Shown: positions 8,401 through 17,258, counted from the stretch's first letter. The stretch: 64,000 nucleotides of DNA from Bacteroidales bacterium (GCA_030524805.1 JAUNFY010000001.1:62001-126000), one strand, 5' to 3'. Notes: generated by a model from the sequence alone, not told the origin. Made by a program: numbers and translations.

Positions 8401-9414
8401 TTATTTGAGCGAGCACTGCCAGCGCCATGCGTTTGCGAGAGTCTCACCTACAGGAGTTTCCGCAGTCCAGCCAAGCACGTTGTTGGCCTTGTCGGGAATT
8501 GCCCATATCTGTTCGATGTCTCCTTCACGGCGGGGACCGATCTTGTGGGGAACGGCCATACCGGTAGATAGCTCGAAGTCGTGGATGAGTTCGAGCACCG
8601 ATACTCCGCGTCCGGTGCCGAGATTGAATATCTCGATGCTGTCGGTGTCTTCGCCATCAAGCATCCTGCGCATGGCCACCACATGTGCTTTGGCAAGGTC
8701 TACCACATCTATGTAGTCGCGGATGCAGCTGCCGTCGGGTGTGTTGTAGTCGTCGCCGAATACTGTCAGTTCCTTGCGGATTCCTGCTGCCGTCTGGGTG
8801 AGGTAAGGCACAAGATTCTGGGGCACTCCGAGGGGCAACTCTCCTATCTTTGCGCTCGGGTGTGCGCCAATGGGGTTGAAATAGCGCAGTATGATGCTCT
8901 TGATCGGCGCGCCGCTGTGCACATAGTCGGTGATGATTTCTTCCGAAATCTGTTTTGTGTTGCCGTAAGGCGATGTGGCGGGCTTGATGGGTGCTGTCTC
9001 GTCGATGGGATTCACGTCAGGCTCGCCATATACTGTGCAACTGCTTGAGAACACGATACCTTTCACACCATATTCCGGCATACATTCCAGAAGATTGATG
9101 AGGGTGTTCAGATTGTTGCGGTAGTAGAGAAGCGGTTTCTGAACGCTCTCTCCCACTGCCTTTGATGCAGCGAAATTGATGATGCCCTGTATGCCGGGAT
9201 TTTCTTCAAAAAGTTTGCGCAATGTATTTATGTCGGTGCAGTCACCTTCCACAAATACGGGTGCTTTACCGGTGATAGCCTCGATTCCTTTCAGCACCTC
9301 GCGGTTTGAGTTTGAGAGGTTGTCGATGATCACTACTTCGTATCCGGCCTGCTGAAGTTCCACCACTGTGTGGCTGCCGATATATCCGGTTCCTCCGGTC
9401 ACTAATATTTTCAT
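8401..9414 (-). CDS. galE: UDP-glucose 4-epimerase
   Basis: This 337-residue short-chain dehydrogenase-fold enzyme interconverts UDP-glucose and UDP-galactose in the cytoplasm. The N-terminus has the NAD-binding motif GGTGYIGSH, followed by VIIDNLSNS, the active-site SSSCTVYG segment, and the catalytic Tyr/Lys pair in YGNTK. IRDYIDVVDLAKAHV and FNLGTGRGVSVLE are typical of GalE. The length equals the family norm. It lies 24 bases after a sugar nucleotidyltransferase gene on the same strand, so the two probably form an operon supplying UDP-hexoses for glycan synthesis, perhaps including the polysaccharide locus at the far end of the window. Confidence 0.95.
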   Translation of the reverse strand: MKILVTGGTGYIGSHTVVELQQAGYEVVIIDNLSNSNREVLKGIEAITGKAPVFVEGDCTDINTLRKLFEENPGIQGIINFAASKAVGESVQKPLLYYRNNLNTLINLLECMPEYGVKGIVFSSSCTVYGEPDVNPIDETAPIKPATSPYGNTKQISEEIITDYVHSGAPIKSIILRYFNPIGAHPSAKIGELPLGVPQNLVPYLTQTAAGIRKELTVFGDDYNTPDGSCIRDYIDVVDLAKAHVVAMRRMLDGEDTDSIEIFNLGTGRGVSVLELIHDFELSTGMAVPHKIGPRREGDIEQIWAIPDKANNVLGWTAETPVGETLANAWRWQCSLK

Positions 9415-9438
9415 TTCAGTCGTTGTCTTTTTTACTGT

Positions 9439-10338
9439 TTAGAAAAGCGGTGTCGGATATGTGCCGGCATCTACAAGAGCTTTGAACTGTGCGACAGTGG
9501 CTTCACGGTCGGCTGCAAACGTCACACCAAACCATTTCGAAGGTGTCTGCACCACTTTGAGTGTAGCCTCTCCATTCTGGATAAGGTCGTTGACCACGGT
9601 CGGGATGTAGAATTCCGACTTCAGTTCTCCGCCATGTTGCTGGAGGAATTTCACGAATGCTTTCTCGCTGTAGCCGAAATAGTCGGGAGTGAATCCCCAC
9701 ATGTTCATGCTCACGCTGCTTCCTGCCGGGAACGGTTTCTCCTCTCCGTCTTCTACGTGGATGAGGCCTTCTCCCTTGCGCTGGATTTCATGGCATTCCT
9801 TCACTCCTGTGAGATATCCGTTGGCATCCACCTGGCAAAGGCCACGGCTTACTCCACCGTTTTCGCTAAGAGTGTTTTCAATCTTGAAGCCGATCATGCA
9901 GTATTCGCCTGTTTTTCCTTCAAGGTCTTTAAGAGTGTCGTGCGCAAGCTGGAAACTTTCCGGTCCGTAATAGTCGTCTGCATTGATGACCACAAACGGT
10001 TCCTTGATCACGTCTTTGGCCATGAGCACCGCATGGTTTGTGCCCCAGGGTTTGGTGCGTCCTTCAGGTACGGTGAAGCCTTCGGGAAGGTCGTGGATAT
10101 CCTGGAATACTACCTCTACAGGCACGTGTCCTTCATATTTGGATATCACCTTGTCGCGGAAATCCTGTTCGAAATCGTGGCGTATCACGAATACTACCTT
10201 GCCGAATCCGGCTCTCAATGCGTCGTAAACGCTGTAGTCCATGATTGTTTCGCCTGAGGGGCCGAGTGAATCCAGCTGTTTCAGACCTCCGTAGCGGCTG
10301 CCCATACCGGCAGCGAGAATGAATAGTGTTGGTTTCAT
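9439..10338 (-). CDS. Sugar-phosphate nucleotidyltransferase family protein
   Basis: This 299-residue protein begins with a nucleotide-binding motif of the NTP_transferase family (LAAGMGSRYGGLKQLDSLGP), continues with a segment that contains KPWGTNHAVLMA, and has the metal-binding acidic motif in VVINADDYYG. Such enzymes transfer a nucleotidyl group from NTP to a sugar 1-phosphate. The closeness to galE suggests UDP-glucose or a related nucleotide sugar as product, but the sequence is not the canonical GalU or RmlA type, so the substrate is not assigned. It shares direction and a short 24-base gap with galE. Confidence 0.8.
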   Translation of the reverse strand: MKPTLFILAAGMGSRYGGLKQLDSLGPSGETIMDYSVYDALRAGFGKVVFVIRHDFEQDFRDKVISKYEGHVPVEVVFQDIHDLPEGFTVPEGRTKPWGTNHAVLMAKDVIKEPFVVINADDYYGPESFQLAHDTLKDLEGKTGEYCMIGFKIENTLSENGGVSRGLCQVDANGYLTGVKECHEIQRKGEGLIHVEDGEEKPFPAGSSVSMNMWGFTPDYFGYSEKAFVKFLQQHGGELKSEFYIPTVVNDLIQNGEATLKVVQTPSKWFGVTFAADREATVAQFKALVDAGTYPTPLF

Positions 10339-10422
10339 ATCTGTCTTTTTTAGATTATATATCAGTTTTTGTATGCGGTTTATATTTTCTCTTGATTGTT
10401 TTTTTATTTTGTTGAGCTTCGG

Positions 10423-11538
10423 TCATCGTCGCAGCAGTGCCATCAGCCTTAACAGAAAATCAAACATCACAACTTTGGCGTTGGCGTTGCGCAATATGTC
10501 GTGGTGTGCTCGTTCTGTCTCGGCCATGATCCGCTCCACATTCCTGTTGTTGATAAATGGAGAGAACTTTGTGTTGAATTGCGTCTCTGTGGCAGTCATC
10601 AGGTTCAGTTCCGGCACGTTGAGGTTGTAGATGAAACTTTCACGTGTAAGCCGTGAGCAATAAGCAAGGAACCGGCCTATCTTCTCGCGCCCGAATGCTG
10701 CAGTCGCTTCGCTCAATATCTTGAGGGCTGCCGCGTTCTTGGCGTATGCGAGGCGCATCATCTGCATGTAGTAGTGCGAAAACTCCATGATTTCACCTTG
10801 CTCGCCGGCTAAATCGATAGCTTTCAGCATACTTCCCTCAGCCAGACGTCCCGCTTCCTGCGCTTCCTGCATCGGCACCCCGGCAGATGCAAGAGCGTCG
10901 GCAATTTCCCGGTCCGAAAGAGGTTTGAGGTTGATTCTCTGGGTGCGCGAGAATATGGTGGGCAGCAGTTTGTCGGGCTCGTTGCTCACAAGGATGAAAA
11001 TAGTGTCGGGATAAGGTTCCTCGAGCAGTTTCAGGAGCGCATTGGCACATTGCGGCTGCATCCTTTCCGGAAGCCACATCAGATATGTCTTGTAGCGGTA
11101 GGCGTATGATGAAAGTGCCGCCGTGCGCGATATCTCCTCGGCATCGTTTCGGTAGATTACCGGCACTGTATTGCCGGCATCGATCGCTCTCGGCCATTCC
11201 TCCTGCGGCATATAGGAATGCTTCGCGATGAAGCTTTTCCATTGCTCCATGAAGGAATCTGTGGAACTTTTCGATGCCCCGGTGCGGGGAAAGATGTAGT
11301 GAACGTCAGGATTGTTGTTGTGGTCGTTCTGCAGGCAAGCCGGACATTTTCCGCAGCTGTCGCCTTCCGGCGTACGGTTCTGGCAATAAATGTAGTTGGT
11401 AAATGCGCGGGCGAGGCGCATCTTCCCTATCCCCTCACGTCCTGATAGCAGGATGGCATGGGGTATCCTGTCGCTGTCGACCAGATTACGCAGCGCGTTT
11501 ATGGCTTCCTTATGTCCGGTTATGTCCGAAAATTTCAT
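10423..11538 (-). CDS. holB: DNA polymerase III delta-prime subunit
   Basis: This protein of 371 residues (from the chosen start) is a clamp-loader AAA+ subunit. It shows FSDITGHKEAINALRN, the Walker A-like LLSGREGIGKMRLARAF, a zinc-binding cysteine set (YCQNRTP...CGKCPAC), and the sensor region KTYLMWLPERMQPQCANALLKLLEEP, with FSRTQRINL later. The track-length frame starts 24 bases earlier at 11562, but the Met at 11538 is preferred: it fits the family N-terminus and leaves a leader of about 30 bases from the promoter at 11578-11609. It diverges from the AddB-like gene, with overlapping promoters. Confidence 0.9.
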   Translation of the reverse strand: MKFSDITGHKEAINALRNLVDSDRIPHAILLSGREGIGKMRLARAFTNYIYCQNRTPEGDSCGKCPACLQNDHNNNPDVHYIFPRTGASKSSTDSFMEQWKSFIAKHSYMPQEEWPRAIDAGNTVPVIYRNDAEEISRTAALSSYAYRYKTYLMWLPERMQPQCANALLKLLEEPYPDTIFILVSNEPDKLLPTIFSRTQRINLKPLSDREIADALASAGVPMQEAQEAGRLAEGSMLKAIDLAGEQGEIMEFSHYYMQMMRLAYAKNAAALKILSEATAAFGREKIGRFLAYCSRLTRESFIYNLNVPELNLMTATETQFNTKFSPFINNRNVERIMAETERAHHDILRNANAKVVMFDFLLRLMALLRR

Positions 11539-11577
11539 TTCTGTCCTGTGTCTGACTCTCAATCGGTCAATTTAGTG

Positions 11578-11609
11578 CAAATTTACAAAAAAATTGAGCC
11601 TGTGCCAAA
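11578..11609 (-). promoter_or_regulatory. Consensus promoter for holB
   Basis: On the minus strand: TTTG (11609-11606), 20-bp spacer, TAAATTTG (11585-11578). This exactly fits the Bacteroidetes TTTG/TAnnTTTG architecture. It interleaves with the opposing promoter of the AddB-like gene. Confidence 0.7.
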
Positions 11610-11626
11610 TTTTTTTTGTAAGTTTG
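11593..11626 (+). promoter_or_regulatory. Probable promoter for the AddB-like nuclease gene
   Basis: TAAGTTTG at 11619-11626 matches TAnnTTTG. An ATTG at 11593-11596 could be the -33 element, with a somewhat long 22-bp spacer. It shares DNA with the divergent holB promoter. Confidence 0.5.
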
Positions 11627-11725
11627 TATTAATTTTTATTGTCGGGGTATTCCTATACCTTTGATAAATCAACTTCCCCGCAATCTTATTGGATTGCTCC
11701 ATGACTCTTAAAGCGCTTTGTCTGC

Positions 11726-14700
11726 ATGATATCTTTTCTTGATTCCATAGCCCGTGCCTACGCATCGCTCGACGTCGATCTGTCGTCATATCTGTTTGTT
11801 TTCCCCGGTCGGCGTGCCGGTACTTTTTTTCTGAAGTATCTGGCCGACGCATGCGGCCGTCGGGATATTGTGTTGCCCGATGTGCTCACGATGACTGATT
11901 TCGCAGAGCGGTTGTCGGGACGCGTTGTAGCCGGGCGCATCGAACTCCTTTTCATTCTATATCAGGCCTACGTCGACCTTCTCAAAGAGGGGGGAGTGAG
12001 AAATGTGCCTGAGTTTGATTCTTTCCGCCGCTGGGGAGAGACGGCTCTCTCCGACTTCAATGAGGTAGACATGCAGGATGTGGATGCTTCCTCATTGTTT
12101 AAGAATGTGAAGGATCTGCGCGAGATAAGCAGCAATTTCCTCACAGAGGAGCAGATGAAGGTGATGAATGAGTTTTTCGGACAGGCTTTTGATCCTGAAA
12201 CGGAGGCCAAGGGGTTCTGGAAAACTTTCAACGATAATGACGATAGTGTCATATCTTCAAAATTCCGTCTTTTGTGGCAGGTCCTCGGTCCGCTTCACGA
12301 GTCGTTCCGGCTCAGGCTTGAGGAAAAGGGTCTCACGTCGTCGGGTGGATCGTTCAGGCTTGCAGCCGATCGTCTTGAAAAGGGTTGGCCCCTTGATTCC
12401 GGTGTGGAGAAAGTGGTGATGATCGGTTTCAACGCCCTTACTTCTTCCGAACGCCGGATTTTTGATGCCCTTGCAGATTTGGAAGATGAAGAGAGCGGTG
12501 AGCCGTTCGCTGAATTTTTCTGGGATGCCACGGGGCCTGTCATCTCCGACCCTGCGTCCAGTGCCGGACGATATGTGCAGTTCGATATGAAGCGTTGGCC
12601 CATGCCTGAGTGGGCACGTCCGTGGGTGAGCCAGTCCTGCACCGACTCGCTGCCAGATTCGTTGCGGCTCATCTCGGTTCCTTCCAACAGCATGCAGATA
12701 AAGGTGGTGTCGGAGGTGCTCGCGGATATGTCGGCTCAGTTGCCGGCCTCCGACTTCAAGGATGCCAAGGTGGCTGTGGTGCTTCCCGATGAGCAACTGC
12801 TTATTCCGATGCTTTATTCCGTTCCGGATTCCATCGGCGATGTGAATCTCACGATGGGTTATCCGTTGCGTCTTTCAGCCATCTGCACCTTCATTTCACT
12901 ACTCCGTCGGCTGGAATCGAGCCGCCGGAAGACAGGAAATGCGATCGGATATTACTATAAGGATCTCAACATGCTCCTCTCGCACCCGTTCAGCCGTGTG
13001 CTGTTTGGCAACGGCGTCACAAAGGTCAAGGAATGGATTGCATCCCATCATAGGTTTATCGTTGATATAGCGGATGTGAGGAATATATCACCGGAAATGT
13101 CGGAATTGCTTCATCCCCTCGGCGAGGATGCCGGTCCGCATGAGACAGCCCGTTGGCTCGACGGCATCTTGCAGCGAATATCTGCTGCTATTTCGGAAGA
13201 TGGTGAAAGTTCACCCCGCAATGATGTGGATCTGGCAAATATAGAGGTATATCGTTGCGCGGTGGCGCAGTTGCTGGCTTCTGTAGAGGAGTATGGCATG
13301 AACATGGGATGGCGCACTTTCATGGCCTTGGCCGACCGTCTGCTTTCTGCCGAGAATGTATATTTCGAAGGCCAACCACTGCGCGGACTGCAGGTGATGG
13401 GCATTCTTGAGACCCGAGCCCTCGACTTCGAGCGCATCATAATTCCCTCGCTCAACGAAAGGATTCTTCCTGCGCGCAGGCGCACAAGGACTTTTATATC
13501 AGAATCGCTCAGGAAGGCCTACGGTTTACCTCCCGTGAGTTATTCGGAGTCGCTTTTCGCCTATTATTTCTTTCGTATGATATCAAGGGCCAGGGAGGTG
13601 GTGCTGCTCTACGACTCCCGTTCGTCGGATGGCGCGCGGAGTGGCGACGTTTCGCGCTATGTGCTCCAGCTTCAGTATCTTTATGCCCGCGACAGGATCA
13701 AGCAGGAATCACGCACGTTTTCCATCACCAAGTCGGAGCTTCACCCCTCTCCCGTAGCGAAGACGCCAGAAATCATGGATGTGCTCCGTGCCTATCTCGA
13801 TCAGTCTTCCAATGGTCGCAACCTCTCGGCAACTGTGCTGACCAAATATGCGAATTGCCAGCTCCGTTTTTATTTCGAGGAAATCCTCAAGATCAAGACC
13901 GACGAGATTTCCGCGGAGTTCATCGATGCGATCACCCAGGGCTCGGTGGTGCACGATGCCATGGAGGCCATGTATCTGCCGGAAAACATGCGTAAGGTCT
14001 ATCTTGAGCATCCGCAGATTGTGGATGCGCCCCTTGTCGAGGCCTGCATACGCGACACGGCGAGAATTGACGCCCTGATACGCCGCTCGGTAAATAGCCG
14101 GTTTTATCATCTTCCGCCAAAGGATATCGACCGGCCACTGCGTGGGTCGGCGGCACACGTTGCCGGTATTCTCCGCAAGCAGGTGCTCGATATCCTCAGG
14201 TTCGACCTCAGTCAGGCGCCGTTTCTTCTCTTCGGTGTGGAAATCGACGGAAATGTGGCTCTCAAGATGCCGGATGGGAAATTGGTCAACATGCGGTTTG
14301 CAATCGACAGGCTCGATTCGCAGATTCAAAGGATTGACGGTTGTGAACGGGAATTGCGCAGGATAGTAGACTATAAGACCGGCTCCGTGCATGCAAAGGC
14401 TGAGTCGATGCAGGCTGTCTTTGACGGAGAGGCCGAAGGCAAGAACCTCCTCCAGCTATGGCTGTATGCCAATATTTTCGATGCGTTGCCCGACAAGAAT
14501 TTCGATAAAAAAGGGCCGCGTCCGGTAATTGATCTTTTCAGCGAAAATTCGAATCTGCCTGATCAGAAACTTATCCTCGAACTATATGAGGTGTGCAAGG
14601 TGTCGACCGGGAAACATACTTATCCTTATGTGGAGAAGGTTTGCCAGTACGACCACGAGCCTCAGAATGCCGTTTTCCTGCAGCATCTGCATGCCATGCT

Positions 14701-14794
14701 CAGCCAGATTTTCGACGACAAGCAGCCGTTTCATCCTGCGCTTGATGAGAAATCGTGCAGATATTGCCCGTTCAAGACCATTTGCTGGCGATGA
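11726..14794 (+). CDS. AddB-type PD-(D/E)XK nuclease with predicted iron-sulfur cluster
   Basis: This 1022-residue protein resembles the AddB/RexB subunit of double-strand-break repair helicase-nucleases. The N-terminal helicase-like part has FVFPGRRAGTFFLKYL where active helicases carry a Walker A, so ATP binding there is unlikely. The middle contains LQVMGILETRALDFERII, a helicase motif remnant that often holds the Chi-recognition region in relatives. The C-terminal nuclease has VDYKTG (D882, K884). Cys711, Cys1011, Cys1014 and Cys1020 have the C...CxxCx5C spacing that binds 4Fe-4S in AddB. No AddA partner lies downstream; the next gene is rplY. An orphan position is unusual but the partner may be elsewhere. 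Confidence 0.85.
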   Translation: MISFLDSIARAYASLDVDLSSYLFVFPGRRAGTFFLKYLADACGRRDIVLPDVLTMTDFAERLSGRVVAGRIELLFILYQAYVDLLKEGGVRNVPEFDSFRRWGETALSDFNEVDMQDVDASSLFKNVKDLREISSNFLTEEQMKVMNEFFGQAFDPETEAKGFWKTFNDNDDSVISSKFRLLWQVLGPLHESFRLRLEEKGLTSSGGSFRLAADRLEKGWPLDSGVEKVVMIGFNALTSSERRIFDALADLEDEESGEPFAEFFWDATGPVISDPASSAGRYVQFDMKRWPMPEWARPWVSQSCTDSLPDSLRLISVPSNSMQIKVVSEVLADMSAQLPASDFKDAKVAVVLPDEQLLIPMLYSVPDSIGDVNLTMGYPLRLSAICTFISLLRRLESSRRKTGNAIGYYYKDLNMLLSHPFSRVLFGNGVTKVKEWIASHHRFIVDIADVRNISPEMSELLHPLGEDAGPHETARWLDGILQRISAAISEDGESSPRNDVDLANIEVYRCAVAQLLASVEEYGMNMGWRTFMALADRLLSAENVYFEGQPLRGLQVMGILETRALDFERIIIPSLNERILPARRRTRTFISESLRKAYGLPPVSYSESLFAYYFFRMISRAREVVLLYDSRSSDGARSGDVSRYVLQLQYLYARDRIKQESRTFSITKSELHPSPVAKTPEIMDVLRAYLDQSSNGRNLSATVLTKYANCQLRFYFEEILKIKTDEISAEFIDAITQGSVVHDAMEAMYLPENMRKVYLEHPQIVDAPLVEACIRDTARIDALIRRSVNSRFYHLPPKDIDRPLRGSAAHVAGILRKQVLDILRFDLSQAPFLLFGVEIDGNVALKMPDGKLVNMRFAIDRLDSQIQRIDGCERELRRIVDYKTGSVHAKAESMQAVFDGEAEGKNLLQLWLYANIFDALPDKNFDKKGPRPVIDLFSENSNLPDQKLILELYEVCKVSTGKHTYPYVEKVCQYDHEPQNAVFLQHLHAMLSQIFDDKQPFHPALDEKSCRYCPFKTICWR

Positions 14795-14796
14795 AA

Positions 14797-14828
14797 TTTG
14801 CGTATGTCGAAATTAATTAGTAACTTTG
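14797..14828 (+). promoter_or_regulatory. Consensus promoter for rplY
   Basis: TTTG at 14797-14800, a 20-bp spacer, then TAACTTTG at 14821-14828. It overlaps the very end and the region after the AddB-like gene. The rplY start codon at 14942 leaves a leader of roughly 105 bases. Confidence 0.75.
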
Positions 14829-14941
14829 CGCCCGCAAACCCATATATCTAAGGGCGGCTTCCCGGCATCGTGAATGCCTCCGGCCGGACCCACTGTGTGA
14901 TGGGAAATATTAATTTATTTTTAGTAACACATTTTCAGAAA

Positions 14942-15589
14942 ATGAAGAAATTCAATCTCAAGGCCGAAGCTCGTCAGGAACTCGGCAAGAAGGCTGTAAA
15001 GGCTCTTCGCAACGAAGGTAAGATCCCCGCTGTCCTCAATGGCGGCAAGCTCGTGGAACTCCCCTACAACGGCACACTCGAAGCCGGTGAGAAGCTCGTT
15101 GAACTCGACGAAAAGCGCGGCATGATCACTACCGACATCGCCGTTAAAGTTGAAGACGTACGCAAGCTCATCTACACTCCCGACATCTTCGAAATCGACC
15201 TCGAACTCAACGGCAAGACCCGTAAGGCAGTGATGAAAGATCTCGCTTTCCAGCCCGTCAAGGATACAGTTCTCCACATCGATTTCCTCGAGGTATATCC
15301 CGAGAAGCCCATCGTGATGGAAGTTCCCGTGAAGATCGAAGGTCACGCAGAAGGTGTGAAAGCCGGTGGTAAGCTCCAGCTCTCCATGCGTAAGCTCAAA
15401 GTTAAAGCTGTCTACAGCGAAATCCCCGAGCAGCTCGTCGTTAACGTCGATCACCTCGGTCTTGGCAAATCGCTCGCAGTAGGCGACCTCCACTTCGAAG
15501 GTCTCGAACTGATGAACGCAAAGAACGCCGTTGTCTGCGCTGTTCAGCTCACCCGTGCCGCTCGTGGTGCTGCAGCTAAGGCTGAGTGA
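14942..15589 (+). CDS. rplY: 50S ribosomal protein L25 (long, CTC-type)
   Basis: This 215-residue protein binds 5S rRNA in the large ribosomal subunit. The N-terminal L25 domain (FNLKAEARQELGKKAVKALR, RNEGKIPAVLNG) is followed by the TL5/CTC C-terminal beta domain (PVKDTVLHIDFLEVY, VPVKIEGHAEGVKAGG), and the chain ends in an Ala-rich tail. An upstream in-frame ATG at 14870 would add 24 residues that do not look like L25, so the start at 14942 is used. A strong promoter precedes it, a perfect hairpin terminator follows, and codon use is heavily biased as expected for a highly expressed gene. Confidence 0.95.
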   Translation: MKKFNLKAEARQELGKKAVKALRNEGKIPAVLNGGKLVELPYNGTLEAGEKLVELDEKRGMITTDIAVKVEDVRKLIYTPDIFEIDLELNGKTRKAVMKDLAFQPVKDTVLHIDFLEVYPEKPIVMEVPVKIEGHAEGVKAGGKLQLSMRKLKVKAVYSEIPEQLVVNVDHLGLGKSLAVGDLHFEGLELMNAKNAVVCAVQLTRAARGAAAKAE

Positions 15590-15614
15590 TCTTAGCTCAC
15601 GACGAAAATGTCAC

Positions 15615-15646
15615 AAAGGCGATATGGGATTTCCCATATCGCCTTT
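15615..15646 (+). terminator. Terminator hairpin after rplY
   Basis: A perfect 15-bp inverted repeat (15615-15629 with 15632-15646) with a two-base centre. It ends in CCTTTATC and lies only 17 bases before the peptidyl-tRNA hydrolase start, so some read-through into pth is likely. Confidence 0.7.
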
Positions 15647-15663
15647 ATCAATAAGATACACCT

Positions 15664-16293
15664 ATGTTTAGTAAAATTTTAAAATTCTTTGGAATCGAAA
15701 AGAATACTGATATAAAAGAAATAAACAAGGATATGAAAAGATATTTGATAGTGGGTTTGGGTAATATTGGTCCCGATTATGTCGGTACGAGGCATAATGC
15801 GGGGTTTATGGTGGTCGATGTTTTGGCTGAGCGCGCCGGGTCCTCCTGGAAATCATGCCGTTATGGTGATATGTGTACGGTGAAGATAAAAAACTGTGAG
15901 TTGATGCTGTTGAAGCCATCCACTTTCATGAATCTAAGTGGTGTCGCCGTGCGTTATTGGATGAATCATGAGAAATTGCCATTGGAAAATCTTCTCGTCG
16001 TGGTCGATGACCTCGCGCTTCCTTTCGGCACTATCCGGCTCAAACAGCGCGGATCTGACGCAGGCCACAATGGTCTGAAGAATATAGCGTCGGAACTTGG
16101 CAACACAAACTATGCCCGCCTCCGGATAGGCGTCGGCAATGAGTTCACCCGCGGGCATCAGATTGATTTTGTACTCGGCGTTTTCCCTCCTGAGGAAAAG
16201 GAACAGTTGCCCGACATTCTCGGACGTGCCGCAGATTGCGTATCGGCCTATTGCCTGTCAGGCCCCGCTTTCGCCATGAACCATTTCAATTAG
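15664..16293 (+). CDS. pth: Peptidyl-tRNA hydrolase
   Basis: This protein of up to 209 residues releases tRNA from dropped-off peptidyl-tRNA. The core begins at KRYLIVGLGNIGPDYVGTRH, which holds the catalytic-site Asn and His (TRHNAGF). PSTFMNLSGVAVRYW, VVVDDLALPFGTIRL, RGSDAGHNGLKNI and RLRIGVG are all standard Pth motifs. The first 23 residues form a short lysine-rich extension; an ATG at 15733 would start directly at the Pth core. The longer form is kept because extended Pth proteins occur in Bacteroidetes, but the short start is a real alternative. The gene ends before a strong hairpin. Confidence 0.93.
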   Translation: MFSKILKFFGIEKNTDIKEINKDMKRYLIVGLGNIGPDYVGTRHNAGFMVVDVLAERAGSSWKSCRYGDMCTVKIKNCELMLLKPSTFMNLSGVAVRYWMNHEKLPLENLLVVVDDLALPFGTIRLKQRGSDAGHNGLKNIASELGNTNYARLRIGVGNEFTRGHQIDFVLGVFPPEEKEQLPDILGRAADCVSAYCLSGPAFAMNHFN

Positions 16294-16333
16294 ACCGAAG
16301 ACAATTCATTTTAATCAGCCAAAGGCAATATGT

Positions 16334-16363
16334 AAGGCCGCGACTCATCCGAGCCGCGGCCTT
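16334..16363. terminator. Bidirectional terminator between pth and the secreted-protein gene
   Basis: AAGGCCGCG at 16334-16342 pairs with 16355-16363, and an inner CTC/GAG extends the stem past one mismatch. T-rich sequence follows on the plus strand. It lies between the two convergent gene ends. Confidence 0.7.
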
Positions 16364-16393
16364 TAATATATTCTCAACTTTCGCGATCTATTG

Positions 16394-16450
16394 TTGATTT
16401 AATCGTGATCGATTGTTGATTCAGTTGATTTAATCGTAATTGATTGTTGA
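16394..16450. repeat. Tandem pair of 26-bp direct repeats
   Basis: Copies at 16394-16419 and 16425-16450 read TTGATTTAATCGTGATCGAT followed by TGTTGA, differing at two positions, with a period of 31 bases. A partial further copy (ATTGTTGATT) precedes the first. The repeats abut the stop codon of the minus-strand gene, so they lie in its 3' untranslated region. Confidence 0.6.
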
Positions 16451-16451
16451 C

Positions 16452-17156
16452 TTAAAAAAGTCGTTTTGTTACTTTCGAGCCTTTGCGCACGAGGTAGATG
16501 CCACCTTTCTCAGGTTCTGCTACGCGGAAGCCCTGAAGGTTGTAGTATTCTTCAGCTCCGTCCTCAGCCTGGATGCCGTCGACAGCTGCGGTGATGTCTT
16601 TCTCGTTGGTGAAAGAAACGTATACGGTGCAATCGGTTCCTTCAATTTTATCACCACCTTCCATGACGCACAGGTCAAGTTTGAGAGTTGCAGGAATAAG
16701 ATCCATGAAGCCTGCGTGATGAATGTCAAAATCTACTTTCCCACCTTCAGGATCAAGTGAGAAAGACTTGGAGTGATCATCTGCATTATTACACTGGTCA
16801 TTGTAGCATATTTGAAAATAGCCTATACCTCCCACTCCATTGGTATAGCTTGGTACGGATTCAATAGAAGGTTCAATCCGTTTTATGGTAAATGCAAGGT
16901 CCATGGCCTCGTCATAGATGTTTGTTGCTATTATTATAGCGTCTGCTTTATAACCTTGGAATGGAGTATATCCGGGAATGTCTAAAACTTCTGGATTGTC
17001 CTTGGCTACCGGGTCATAGTAACCAGCTATAGTCACAGTCTGACCATTGGATATCGCTTCGCCATCAGATGTAAGGGCGAAGTATGTTCCAAAGTCTTCG
17101 GCATTCGCCACCGACATTGATGCAGCTACTGCCGCTAAAAGTAAAAGTTTCTTCAT
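16452..17156 (-). CDS. Secreted protein with a gut-Bacteroidales C-terminal tail motif
   Basis: This 234-residue protein has a clear signal peptide (cut near SVANA). The middle has a beta-rich pattern with three cysteine-containing segments and no recognised catalytic motif. The end carries the tail YYNLQGFRVAEPEKGGIYLV and a basic finish (KVTKRLF). That 'YNLQG.RV..P..GIYI' tail recurs at the C-terminus of many secreted proteins of Prevotella and Muribaculaceae and resembles a type IX secretion sorting domain. Export beyond the outer membrane is inferred from this, not shown. The gene stands alone, convergent with pth. Confidence 0.6.
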   Translation of the reverse strand: MKKLLLLAAVAASMSVANAEDFGTYFALTSDGEAISNGQTVTIAGYYDPVAKDNPEVLDIPGYTPFQGYKADAIIIATNIYDEAMDLAFTIKRIEPSIESVPSYTNGVGGIGYFQICYNDQCNNADDHSKSFSLDPEGGKVDFDIHHAGFMDLIPATLKLDLCVMEGGDKIEGTDCTVYVSFTNEKDITAAVDGIQAEDGAEEYYNLQGFRVAEPEKGGIYLVRKGSKVTKRLF

Positions 17157-17186
17157 ATAGTAAGTTTTTAGTTTTTATTACTAATG

Positions 17187-17258
17187 CAAAATTACAAATT
17201 TTTTTTAACAACTATACTTAATTCATATATAAAAATTACAAAAAAATTGTTAATTTTG
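17187..17258. promoter_or_regulatory. Two outward-facing -7 boxes in the intergenic region
   Basis: TAATTTTG occurs on the minus strand at 17194-17187 (toward the secreted-protein gene) and on the plus strand at 17251-17258 (toward the GH51 gene). Neither has a TTTG at the right distance, so both are only partial promoter matches. Confidence 0.4.
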
